64,000 nucleotides of DNA, from NCBI GenBank assembly GCA_022264855.1, contig JABYQU010000008.1:496001-560000 (forward strand), read 5' to 3'. The translations under genes and the position numbers were made by a program. Below the pieces are notes generated by a model. The model had not been told where the DNA came from. It saw nothing but the letters and a program-made list of their open reading frames with translations, and ran no database searches. This document shows positions 1-11,012 of the stretch, piece after piece; the first letter of the stretch is position 1; each line of letters begins with the position of its first letter. This stretch comes from Lenzites betulinus. Its lineage: Eukaryota; Basidiomycota; Agaricomycetes; Polyporales; Polyporaceae.

Positions 1-1067
1 TATCTGATACATCACCCGATTAGTTTGTACATCCCTAGGCACAAACACTATCAATACATGACATCTGCCGTTCCGTGCAGCGCCGGCCTGTTCCACAACG
101 CTATGAGCCCCGTAATCCTGGCGCTCGAGGCTTAGGCGTGACACGTGCCTATCAACCACCCACAAAGTTGGCAAGCGCCCACTCATGCGCCTCCGACACA
201 CCCTCGACTCGGCAGAACCGTGACGGTTCGACGAGTTACTGGCAGGATCGCGTAGCCATTTTTTAACAACATCAACCCTCTGGAAGCTCTCTAAACTCGG
301 AGTATAAACATCTGCCTTTGCTATGAACGTATCTGAAAATGGCAGAGATCACGCATGCCTCGCTAATCCGAGCCAGCCCGCCGCTATACTGGCAGACACA
401 CAGAATTCTCAAGTTTAGAGTTCCATTCAGCGAATATAGAACGAAACACAGGTCCTCTTTGAAGGTTTCAACATTGCAAGATTGGCCCTGGACAGGAACG
501 ACCCTCGTCAGTGCCTCGACTTATCCTCCATAGCCAACACAGGGCGCCCAGGAAAAAGCCGCATTCCACACCCGTTTATGCGCTCGATACCCGAGAGCAA
601 CATCCTCTGGTATCTCTACCGCTTGAATGTACCGCGTATCCAGCTTCGGTGGGACGTCGGGAATGTACTCGCCACAGAGATGAAGGCGCAGAATCTGAAG
701 GTGAATCATCCAACCTCGCCCTGGCACCCGGAAGCGCATTCACAATTTGGATGGAACAGTGACAGGCACGCCCCACTCATGGAGGGACTTTGTCCCCCGT
801 GTGCATCTCATCGTCGTTCTTGGGTCACCATTCTTATTTGGCCTGGTTGGCAGCACCACCAATTGGAAGAATGCAGTTAATACCGGTGCGGCTGACAAGG
901 ACCTGAATTATTGACATGTCAGCCTCAGGGCCTATAGACATGGAGATGTTGGTGCGTAACCCTCATTCTTCATTCCCTCCACGCCGGCCGCTCTCCCATA
1001 CTCTTTATATCGCTGTCTGGACACAGCTCTCTGTTGCTTTGCACTTCGCTCTCCTTTGCTCTCCAAT
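1..1067. other. Left-edge region without a convincing gene
   Basis: No gene could be supported here. Short open frames overlap on both strands around 480-880, including a 132-codon plus-strand frame and a 72-codon minus-strand frame (739-521). None has a signal peptide, recognised motif or clear splice structure. The last 150 bases are pyrimidine-rich and include a weak TATA-like run near 1004, which fits the promoter and 5' leader of the GH71 gene. Confidence 0.5.
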
Positions 1068-3148
1068 ATGCCTGCTCAACTCTTGTCTTCCTCCCGCTCC
1101 GGGCAGCTGGGAGGCCTTACGCTGCGGAAGGCTGCTTTGCTCTCGTTGATGTTCTCGGTCAACTTCCGGGGGCCCATCCTAGGCGTCTCTGCCGACGAAG
1201 GGATCCTGGAGCAGATCATGGAAGGCATGGACCACGCGCTGGGTATCGACGACAAGGCCCGTTCAGCCAGTTCTAGGTCTACCTCAACGTCAATCATGAC
1301 CTCTGCTTCGTCGACGTCCACATCTAAGTTGTCTGTGACTTCGACGGGGACGTCTACAACCAAGTTGTCGGTGACCTCGACGGGGACGTCTACCACGACC
1401 GTGCTGTCGTCGTCTTCGGTGCTGTCTACCACCGGAGCACCCTCGAGCTCGATCTCATCGTCTCCGACATCAGTCGCATCCTCCGCGCCAACCCCCGACG
1501 ACAAACGCCTAGTACCTCGCGCAGCTTTTGCCCATGTCATTGTAGGCAATACCTACAACTACACTATTAACAGCTGGGCCAGTGGTAAGCAACCCGACAA
1601 TCAGTCTTTTGATTACGAATCCAAGCTCACATATTCCCCTGTCTAGACATCGCCCTCGCAGCCTCCAAGGGCATAGATGCGTTCGCACTCAACGTCGGCA
1701 GCGACTCCTGGGAGCCCTCCCAGGTCGCCAATGCCTACGCCGCTGCCGGCCAGTACAACGCCAAGCTCAACAGCACGAGCACCACCGCCACCACCACCGC
1801 AAGCGGGTTCAACACGACCGCGAGCGGCCCGTTCAAGCTCTTCCTCTCTTTCGACATGACGTCCCTCCCGTGCTCCGCCGCGACCGACGTGCAGCAGCTA
1901 CAGACGTACATCGCCGCGTACGCGAACAACACAGGCCAGATGATGTACAATGGGCGCGTGCTCGTGTCGACGTTCGCGGGCGAGTCCTGCACGTTCGGCG
2001 CGGGCACGCTGAACCAGGCGTGGGTGAACGCGGTGAAGCCCGTGAATGCATCGCTGCCCCCCGTGTGGTTCGTGCCGTCGTTCTTCGTCGACCCGCAGAC
2101 CTTCCCGAACTTGCCGGTCCTCGATGGCGCGTTCCATGTGAGTGGCATTCATCTCACTTGTTCGTGATGTCGCTTTGGCTGACGTCCGGGCAGTGGAACT
2201 CGGGGTGGCCGATGGGCAACTACAACGTCAGCTTCGCACCTGACGTTTCCTACATTTCGAAACTCGGTGCAAACCAAACCTACATGGCCGCCGCCTCGCC
2301 CTGGTTCTTCACCGTACGTCCATCCCCCTCCCCTGTACCGGGGCCCGCCCCGTCCCATCAGGTGCTAACGCGTCTCGCTGTGCAGCATTACGGCCCGGAC
2401 ACGTACAACAAGAACTTCATCTACCGCGGCGACGACTGGCTCTTCGCCGCGCGCTGGGAGCAGCTCGTGCAAAACCGCACCACCGTGCCGCTCACCGAGG
2501 TCATCTCCTGGAACGACTTCGGCGAGTCGCACTACATGGGGCCGGTCGCCGGCGTGCAGCCCATGTCCCAGTCCTGGGTCAACGGCTTTGATCACCAGGG
2601 TATGTACCCAGTAGCAGCACTTTCCGATAAAAGGCACGCGTACTAACGAGAACCGTAGGGTGGCTCGACTTGATGCAGTACTACATCACTGCGTACAAGA
2701 CTGGCGCGTACCCCACGATCACCAAGGATCGCGTCTTCCTCTGGGGCCGGCTCTACCCCGCCAATGCGTCCGTGCCCGCCGACACCGTCGGGAAGCCTGC
2801 CAACTACGAATGGGTGCGTCCCCCCTCCCCCTCGCTCATTCGAAAACACTCATTCACATGATACACCCACAGACCCAAGACTACATGTGGGCGATCACCC
2901 TCCTCCCCACCGCCGCGAACATCACCCTCTCCTGCGGGAGCACGACGCAGACGACGCTCGCGCCCGCAGGCCTCTCGAAGCTCAAGCTCCCGCTGAAGCT
3001 CACCGGGTCCACTGCGAGCTGTGCCGCGAAGGCGGTCATCGCACGCGGTGGCAAGACGGCGCTGACCTTTGCGCCTGCGGGTTACACGTTCAGCGCGAAC
3101 CCGCCGAGCTACAACTTCAATGCGTTTGTGGCGGCGTCGCCTTTGTGA
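1068..3148 (+). CDS. GH71 alpha-1,3-glucanase (mutanase), secreted
   Basis: This is a complete glycoside hydrolase family 71 enzyme, expected to cut alpha-1,3-glucan of fungal cell walls. Six exons can be read: 1068-1584, 1647-2137, 2194-2313, 2386-2599, 2659-2813 and 2873-3148, all with GT-AG introns. A hydrophobic N-terminal stretch (AALLSLMFSVNF) is followed by a Ser/Thr-rich linker containing direct repeats (LSVTSTGTSTT), probably O-glycosylated. The catalytic part begins at FAHVIVGNTYNY. It continues through GIDAFALNVG and SWNDFGESHY, both characteristic of GH71, and ends in a beta-rich C-terminal segment. The start at 1068 is the first ATG after a pyrimidine-rich leader. Placing the linker before rather than after the catalytic domain is somewhat unusual. 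The family call is firm; exact exon ends are inferred. Confidence 0.9.
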
Positions 3149-4181
3149 GGTCGGTCATGGCAGATGGCGGTGTATTATGGCGCACAGTACTAGTAGCTGG
3201 TTCGAAGATGTGTCAATAGTGGTATCTTGAATATGCAAGATGTTCCCCTCCATGAAACCCACATGCGACTCTTGGTGTTTCCCTTTCCACCCCGCGATGC
3301 AGCGTCGAGGCGGTCGTGCCACGAAGGAGGGAGTGACTAGTGAGTACTAAGGATCCGGAAGAGTGCATGCGAGTGTCGGCGTTCGTCACGGTCAACCTTC
3401 TCCAAACACGGACAAACTATAGTTCGGCGCTTGCGCATCCGAGGCATTTCTTCAACAACCTCCTCATCTAATGACCATGACGAATCCCTCTCTATTGTGG
3501 TTACACTCCGAGAGTGATATAGATATGCGGTCGGTCGGTGAACGTTCTTCGGCGCGGTTATTGATAGGCTATACAAACAGGTGACGTTAACTTGAATCTT
3601 ACACTGAGCCCAACGCGTGACGAAATATTGAACTTCGTTGCAGTATGCTACAAGCTTCTAATGTCTGCGAGTCTCCCAGAGATCAAAGGATCAGCTTAGT
3701 ATTTCAGCATCACACAGGAATCAAGAAAATATGGATGTTCAACTACGTGGATCGTTACGCCCTTCAGTCATGCGCCGAGCCGGTCCTTCGCCCATGCTAC
3801 TGCTGTGCATTCATTACCTCGCGCCTACCAACAACCTTTTAATCCGTATAGAACAAGCACCATATAATCTCGTACGACCTCCGTCCTTGAAGCCACTGAT
3901 CCCATCTTCAGCTTGTCTGCAATCTGCCTGAATAAACGCGGGGGGCCAAGCGTAGTACGCCACGACTCATGATATTATATCCCGACGTCCACTTTTTTCA
4001 GCGGCGAGTCGAACGGCCCTCATTGTAGCCCATTGTGCTGACCAGAACAATACAACAAAACGCCGGAGGTTGCATTGCGCTGCAAGTACAAGCGCGCCGT
4101 CCTCGTGGTCTTTTTCACGCTTTGACGTGGTCGAGTGACCCAATTATCAAAGCGGTACGCTTTGCCCTGCACCTGATGAAT
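3149..4181. repeat. Upstream part of the zinc-finger duplication unit (copy 1)
   Basis: No gene is seen. From about 3360 onward the sequence is recognisably related to 46,100-46,940. Shared blocks include CTTCTCCAAACACGGACAAA (3399 and 46,131), CTACAAGCTTCTAATG-like (3650 and 46,241), CTCGCGCCTACCAACA (3819 and 46,425) and the promoter block after 3980. Part of the same block recurs inverted at 20,430-20,540. The homology is interrupted and diverged, as expected for an old duplication that included several hundred bases of 5' flank. Confidence 0.7.
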
Positions 4182-4193
4182 GGTTATAAATGG
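4182..4193 (+). promoter_or_regulatory. TATA box conserved in all three family copies
   Basis: The sequence GGTTATAAATGG sits here. Its equivalents are GGTTATAAAAGG at 46,943 on the plus strand and at about 20,028 on the minus strand. About 200 bases upstream of it are also shared by the three copies. In copies 2 and 3 the first conserved ATG lies about 90 bases downstream, which supports a functional TATA element. Confidence 0.6.
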
Positions 4194-4320
4194 CACGTTC
4201 GTAGTCTCTGTGCCCAACTCTCAGCTCGTAACGCTTACGCAGTATCATACCTCGCTACTCCCGCTTCCATGTATCCTTCTGCCTCAGCCACACGCGATCC
4301 TTCCGGCCTTCCGCAGAACT

Positions 4321-7151
4321 ATGGACCAGTACATCCAACGAACACCGGACCTTCGGTCAGCACTCGTCATTCGAATTGATTGCCACAGTCCTAGCGCTGA
4401 CAGTCTTCCCCATCAGTCCCTTCCAGTGCACCAGCGGGCCCATACATCCTCGCACCCCATATCGCCTCCTATACCACCGCAGTTCTCTGCCCCTGCGCCA
4501 ACATTCCAGCAGGCTCCGCCCAACGGCATTCCCGATTGGCTAGATCCGATATACGTCTCTGGCGTATTCCCACCGACACCAGTGCGTCCCGCGCTCCAAG
4601 TCCCGTTAGGTGCAGGAGCTCCTTTGGACCGTCATGTACGTCGCACAGAGTCTTGCACGTCGGCTTCGCGCTGAAGCTTGTAGCCGATCCAGATGCAAGC
4701 AGTTCCCAACTATGATGCAGCATCGTACCTATGCGGCATTGACGGCTGCGAGAGCGTCCTCGACCCTGAGACCTCCCAGTCTCACATCAGGGACCTGCAT
4801 TACCCACCGCACATGAACGCGGAAACAGTGGCGCGTAAGCAGAGATTGCAATGTCGCTATACGGGCTGCTCTGCCGATGTAGCAGACTTCTATGCCCTCC
4901 ATCGCCACCTCCAGACGAAGCACTGGGAGTCAAGCGCGACGTGCCCTGTGTGCGAGCTGACGTTTGATTGCACTGATACCCTGGTGAAGCACTTGAAGAA
5001 GTACCATCCGGGTGAGTGACGCGTCTCATTCGTGTCGTCGTCGCGCTCAACGTCACGCCTCGTGATCATTGTCGGACCTCGTCAGCGCACGATGTCATAC
5101 CACAACGCACGCGAGATGAGCTCGAGCGGCGTCCTTACCCACGCCCGTCCTACGCTCGCTCAGAACAGGCCTCGCCCCCGGAAGCATCGACAATTGCTGG
5201 GGGAACGCGTAATGCGGCTGCTACCAACCGGACCACGCGAATCCCGCTGAAACAGAGTAGAGCAGCCTTCTCGTACGGCGCGGTGTCCTACCGGTGTGGC
5301 ATCGACGGCTGCGAGACCGTCCTCGACAACGAGACATACCAGCTTCACATCAGGACCCTGCACTACCCACCGGACGATGACGCGGGGACATCGGTGCGTA
5401 CGCAGAAAGTGCGTTGCCGCTATACGGGTTGCGATGCCGATGCCGCGAAGTTGTCGCACCTCTATCGCCACCTCCAGACGACACACTGGCAGTTAACGGT
5501 GACGTGCCCCAAGTGCAAGCAATCATTTGCTCGCTCTGATACCCTGTTGGCGCACCTGAAGAGATTGCATCCGGGTGAGTGATATGTTGCATTTGTGTCC
5601 CCGTTGCACTCAACGTCATGCCTCGTAATCGTTGTCGGACTACAGATTATATCCCGGAAGTGAAGATTACTCCCATCGTCCCTGCCACCCAGGAGTACCA
5701 GCCTCTACAGCATCATCCGCAGCATGCCCCCTCAGTGCGCGACGTGATATCGCAACGCATGGGTGATAGGCACGAGGGGCATTCCTACCCACGCCCGTCC
5801 TACGCCCCGGGTCCCAGTAGCCGCCCGACGACCCATCGCTCGCACAAACGACGCGAAGACCTGCGCACCGATTCAAGTCAGGCAGCAGGTCTCTCAGAAC
5901 AGGCCTCGCCTTCTCAAGCACCAACAATTACCGGGGGGACGCGTGATGGGACTGCTACCAAACCGACAGAGCAAGTCCTACAGAACCTGCGTCAAGCAGT
6001 CGATTCGTATGACACGGCGTCCTACCAGTGCGGCATCGACGGGTGCGAGACCGTCCTCAACAATGAGACCTCCGCGCCTCACATGAGGAGCCTGCACTAC
6101 CCTCTGCCCGACGATCCCGAGATCTTTGTGCGCACACAGAGATTGCGTTGTCGCTATACGGGCTGCAGTGCCGATATAGTGAACTTTGCGTCTCTTCATC
6201 GCCACCTCCAGACGCAACACTGGCAGTTAAGGCTCGAGTGCCCCGTGTGCCAGCAGCAATACAATCGTCCAGATAACCTGACGACGCACATGTTATATCG
6301 CCATCCGGCGGGTGAGTGATGTGTTGCTTTCGTGTCGTCGTCACTGTGCTCAATGCCATGTTTCGTGATCATTGTCGGACTGCAGAATATAGTCTAACAG
6401 TGGAAAATGCCACCCCCGTCCCTGCCGCCCAGAAGGACCAGCTTCTGCAGCATCACATGCAAGATACCCCGTCAGCGCGCGGCGTCGTATCGCGGCGCAT
6501 GCAAGATAAACACGAGGGGCCTCCTTACCCAGGCCCGTCCTACACTCCGGGCCCCGGTAGCAGCACAACGACCTATCACGCGCATCAACAAGGCGAACAC
6601 CTGCGCTCATATCCCAGTCAGACTGTAGGTCGCTCAGAGCAGGCCTCGCGCTCGAAAGCATCGCAAACCGCCGAGATGCGTGGTGGGCCTGCTCCCAACC
6701 AGACAAAGCAGGCCCTACCGAAGCCGCGTAAAGCAGCCTCCTTGTACAACGCGGCGTCCTACCGGTGCGGCATCGACGGGTGCGAGACCGTTCTCAACAA
6801 CGACACCTCCACGCCTCACATCAGGAGGCTGCACTACCCGGTGTCCGGCGACGCGGGGCCATCGGCGGGTATGCAGATATTGCGTTGTCGCTATATGGGC
6901 TGCAACACCGACACTGCAAGCTTTTCGCACCTCCATCGTCACCTCCAGTCCACACACTGGGAGTTAACGGTGACGTGCCCCGTGTGCCAGCGGCCATACA
7001 GTCGACCAGATAACTTGAAGGAGCACTTGAAAATCATACATCCGGGTGAGTGATACATTGCATTCTTGCGTTTATAACGCTGAACGTCGTGTCTCGTGGT
7101 CATTGTCGGACTACAGAGTATAGCCAGGCAGTGGCAAACCCTCTCCCGTGA
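4321..7151 (+). CDS. Multi-module C2H2 zinc-finger protein, unrecognised family (copy 1)
   Basis: I do not recognise this family. Six exons read cleanly: 4321-4635, 4693-5011, 5086-5574, 5646-6311, 6386-7045 and 7117-7151, giving about 827 residues. A Pro/Ser-rich N-terminal exon is followed by four related modules ending near residues 211, 374, 596 and 816. Each module has three C2H2 fingers: C-x4-C (CGIDGCETVL type), C-x4-C (CRYTGC type) and C-x2-C (CPVC type), the last finishing HPG right at the splice donor. All introns after exon 2 are phase 1, so exons 3-5 are symmetric and could duplicate without frameshift. Nucleic-acid binding is likely but not shown. The start is uncertain: the ATG matching the other copies (4269) meets a stop at 4378, so 4321 was chosen. 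Confidence 0.65.
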
Positions 7152-7421
7152 ACGCACTTGCATATATTTTGGACGATGTTGCCATAGTACTCTGAACGAG
7201 TATCATACGGAAAGTAAGTACGAGTAAATAACATGTAAGTACCTGGGGAGCTCACCTCAATCAAAGATGGTGTACGCGCCGGGACAGAGGTGAGCGAGCG
7301 CGGGGCATTTCGTAAATATGTACGACGGAAAACAAATGAAACGCGGTTCGGGTCTGATACAAGACTTACAAGCATCAACGATCCATACGAGTATGATATG
7401 AGACGAAGCCGCCGACTTTCT

Positions 7422-7509
7422 AGCTTCCAGCCTGAGGAGCCTCAGGTGTGTCGACGTTGAAGGTCACTCTTCAACGTCGACACACCTGAGGCTCCTCAGG
7501 CTGGAAGCT
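7422..7509. repeat. Perfect 41-bp inverted repeat with 6-base spacer
   Basis: Left arm 7422-7462 and right arm 7469-7509 are exact reverse complements over 41 bases, separated by GTCACT. The left arm begins AGCTTCCAGCCTGAGGAG and itself contains the short palindrome CCTGAGGAGCCTCAGG. No open frame depends on it. It could form a cruciform or a long RNA hairpin. It could also be a fold-back element or an assembly or library artefact. Confidence 0.95.
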
Positions 7510-8606
7510 GTTATAGATGATGGCAGTCTGCGGCTGCTCACAGGAAAAGTGGTGCACTAAGTGGCAAGTCGACGGTGGCGTCTGGTGAAGTGTCTCTAGC
7601 AGAGCTGGGGGGGATCCGGGCAGGACTCGGACGGCGGCCACCGTTGACCCTGAAGCTCTTCGGAGTCGGAGGCCAAAATGGTCCGCTCTGAACTCCGTAG
7701 AACTGCATGGGACGGATATGTCATGCGGCCGCCGGACGGAGTATTCTATCAGAACGGCCATCTGAAAGAATTTGATACTGCTGGAGGCATGTGCCCCAGA
7801 ACAAGGGGAGAAACGTCGAATGTGGGCAAACTGACCATACGCATAAACAGGGCCAAACACAGCGGTGACTTCGGGATTGCGCCGCTTCGCTCTCATCGGG
7901 TGCGACATTCACCGACCACGAGACCCCGCCAATTGTCAGGCTTGCGATCTTCTGTCTCGAGGCCAGGTTCAGCGTTCTTGAGTGAAAGCCCGTCGAATCT
8001 AGACCTGGTCGCGCTCGATTGGGAGGATCTGCGCCCTCGGAGTCTGTATTTCGCTCGCCGGACAATCCGGATGACTCGTCGCCTCGCATGCGGCAACTGC
8101 ATGTTATTCTCTAGCTCGCCGCCGCTCGTCTGTTTCCAGCCCTCTCCGCTGCTTCTCTGATTATCTTGTGCCTCATCGCGCGATGGTGTGCCCTCGGGAC
8201 CGGCGCTAGTAATGGTGACTCGCCTTCCGCCTCTCATCCTCCGCAGAACTCGCTTCTTCCGTGCGCGCTCGTACGGCCATCGATGCGCCCATTTGAAATT
8301 CAGCCGAGGACAACAAAAAAGCTTCCCACAGGAGGCCTCAGAAGAGGGCTTCCTTTGTATTGACGAGCACGGGGCGTTCGGTCAGCTGCGTTTTGTCCGC
8401 GTCGGCGACGGCCCGGAGGCAGCTCTCTGGAGTATAAGAACCCCGCTCGCTCGCCCACATCTTTCTCTCCAGAACCACCACCACCACCACTCTCAACGAG
8501 CCCGAGTACTCTCTAGAGTCTCGAGGGGCCGCGCCGGCCTACACGGCTGGTGCGGCAGCGTCGACCACCAACTCTAAGGTGAGTTGTGGCGTTCGACAAC
8601 GCCAAC
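7510..8606. other. Gap between inverted repeat and TIR element
   Basis: No gene is supported. Overlapping frames exist on both strands (for example 7678-8160 plus and 7721-8089 minus), but none shows domain motifs or homologous repeats. A TATA-like GAGTATAAGAACC at about 8429 and an (ACC)n run at 8476-8492 give the last 200 bases a promoter or LTR-like look. No transcript could be defined. Confidence 0.4.
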
Positions 8607-10026
8607 GCCATCAGGAAAATCCCCCCGCGCTAATTAGGTATAAATTAGACATATCTCGACATAACCGTATGTAATGGCACACTCACCGGGATAATCCATA
8701 TAATCAGCGTGTGTGGTCAAGTAAACGGCATGGAACGACACTCATAAGACCACAGATGTGTGTCTATATGTGCTATCGTGCTACACCTGAGCATTCCTAC
8801 CAGAAAAATGTATCCCCGCCGCACTGATCAGGCAGGGAAGTTAGTTCACTCCACATCCATCCGCCGGCGGACCGAGTGGTAGAACGACCTGCTTCTACAC
8901 TCATGTTACCTTGCGTGCGAGGCCACCCGGACCGCAAATTGAAGCAGCTTTTCCTGTGCTCCGCGGCCCGTTTTTGGACTCGGAGCACCGGAGGCCTAGG
9001 CAGAGTAAGGCAGAGCGTGTCCAGTCTTGTTGCTCCGAGTACATGTAAGGTCTACGACGACGCCTAAGCGGCACGCCCATGGATCAAGCGGGAATGCGCA
9101 CGGACAAGTTCTGCTGATAGTACTACTAGGAACGTGCAAGCATCTCGGAGTCGAAAGGCCAAGTTCAGGACAGCCTGCCCTAAATATGGGCGCTTACACC
9201 ATGCGAGTCGTAATACGAGTGAGCTGGCGTTGTCGAGCGTCCCTCATCCTCCCACCACCACGTCTATGCACCCGTCTTGCACGCTCGCGTCTGTGTTCAA
9301 CTGTGTGCACTCGTTCTAGTTTGTAGTCTTGACGCCTTGTGAAAGCCTAGAAGTTTCGACATAACTTGTACCTGCGTGCTCACGTTCTTGCTTCGTCTTC
9401 GCTTGGGCTACATCCTGCAACCTAGCCTTCGAGTCAAACAGCTCCAATGTAAGCTCTACTTGTGCTGGCTTCTGTATGGCTCTTATGAGGAACGATCACA
9501 GCTCGGCAGCGAAACTGAGTCATGAACTAGACCTTGTGCGACCGTCTCGTCTCTGGTGCCCTTGACTAGCCTTGTTCTTGCACCGCTGGTTTCCGTCTTA
9601 GCCTTCTGTGTCACTCTGGATCTCTATCAGACGACTATGTCTGTCTAGTGTGCTTTTGTTATGTACTGCACTGGGTCTGTTAGACTTCGCTTATGTCTTC
9701 CTCCTGGTATGACCATGTCCATACATTCTGTAGCTTTCCCGCTCCCGGTTCCATTTTCCGACTGCTGTGTTGTACACTATATATATTTGTAGTTGTTGAA
9801 TATATCTTTGTGTCCTTCAGCTCTCTTGTGTGATTCAAAGGCAGACCATAAATGCAGTATCACCGATGAGCATAGCATATAATAGTGCTAATCACGGACT
9901 AATGCCGCCCTACAGCCAGCTAATTATATGGGGACCTTCTGAATTAGAACTATCCATATAATCCCCCTAATTAGGGGAATTATCACTAATTACACCTAAT
10001 TAGTGCGGGGGGTTTTTCCTGATGGC
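8607..10026. mobile_element. Non-autonomous TIR element, about 1.42 kb
   Basis: The ends are imperfect inverted repeats of about 40 bases. The left end reads GCCATCAGGAAAATCCCCCC followed by GC-rich bases and CTAATTAGG. The reverse complement of the right end reads GCCATCAGGAAAAACCCCCC, again followed by CTAATTAGG. TATA/ATTA-rich subterminal sequence (CCATATAAT) occurs near both ends. No transposase frame lies inside. I could not find an exact target-site duplication; the 8-base flanks GCCAACGC and GCCACCAT agree at only 5 positions, so the superfamily is open. The boundary is accurate to a few bases. Confidence 0.75.
8880..9030 (-). repeat. Short interspersed repeat, copy inside the TIR element
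   Basis: Read on the minus strand, this segment contains GCACAGGAAAAGCTGC followed by CCGGGTGGCC and CGCACGCAAGGTAA. Close relatives are on the plus strand at about 20,630-20,740 and 20,850-20,940. On the plus strand just before it, at 8868, GGACCGAGTGGTAGAACG resembles a Pol III A box. That hints at tRNA ancestry but is not enough to call a SINE. Confidence 0.5.
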
Positions 10027-10453
10027 CACCATCGACTAACAAGCGTCGCGACGCACAACAGGGGTCGGCGACTCGGACGCTACCACGCTAACGTTGAGAC
10101 TGTAAGTTGACTCGTCTTCGCATGCTTAGCTCGTCGGTACTCATCGCCGCCCAGATAGGTTAACCAAGGGCATTCTACCATGAGCCCGCTACGCGGCGCC
10201 ACCCTCAGCGTCCAATCGTAAGTTCCTCGTCGTCGCAGTGTGTGCAACCCGTTCCGTCGCTGACGCATCGCCTCACCAGTAAGTGGACGCCGCGTGGACT
10301 CCGCATGCCTCAAGGCAATACACAAGAATTCCCCACCGAGGGTAAGCAGGAGGCGCCCTATACGGGCCCTCCTGCCAAGCCCGCGCCTCACGGCTGCGGC
10401 ATCGCGGACGGACACTAGTCCGTCTCGCTCCGGATGGGGATACCCGGTCGAGT
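10027..10453. other. GC-rich flank left of the large transposon
   Basis: No convincing gene; the minus-strand frame 10,607-10,080 crosses the transposon boundary and has no motif. The sequence is rich in short hairpins such as ACGGACACTAGTCCGT (10,406-10,421) and GCCCTATACGGGC, and in donor-like GTAAGT sites. It resembles the structured DNA right of the transposon, with which it was continuous before insertion. Confidence 0.45.
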
Positions 10454-10473
10454 AGGACCCCTGACAATAAGTG
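10454..10473 (+). repeat. Left terminal inverted repeat of the transposon
   Basis: AGGACCCCTGACAATAAGTG, directly preceded by the target duplication GGTCGAGT. It pairs with 17,492-17,511. Confidence 0.9.
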
Positions 10474-11012
10474 GCCATCCCTGGTGACCATCCGGACAAA
10501 ATCTGGGCCTCCAGAGGAGGTATGGGTGTTGCCGTCCGGACAAATCGACACTTAGACGCCCAAATCCCTGTGGAATTTATCCGGACATCAGTGCTGCAGA
10601 CGATCACTATGCCTGTGGCTCATCCGGACATATGGATTTGGGGGCTTGGAGGCCCAGGCCGGCCGACGAAATGATGTCAGCGATAAGAATGAGGCCTGAG
10701 GCTTCGCTTGACCCAGCCTCGAGGATCGCACTCATTCCGTGTATGAGCTTCTCGATTTAGACTGATAGTACTTGTTGTGCGTCAAAAGGATATCTTCAAT
10801 ATTACATAGAGAATCGTCAGTTCATGTCAGGTTTGTGGGCAATAAATTTGTTAAAAGCTGCCTCCAACCGATTGCGGTTGCGGGTTAAACATTTTTGAAA
10901 CCCGCTAGCACGCCATGGTTGAGATGGCTTCGGCCCTAGCAAACCAATACAGCTAGGATTTAACCCTCATATCCCTTTCCCCCACTTGCCTCACTGGTCT
11001 CTCTAGTTCTCA

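Noticed and set aside
8607..10026. An 8-bp hAT-type duplication for the 1.4-kb element
   Set aside because: Flanks GCCAACGC and GCCACCAT match at only five of eight positions, too weak to call.
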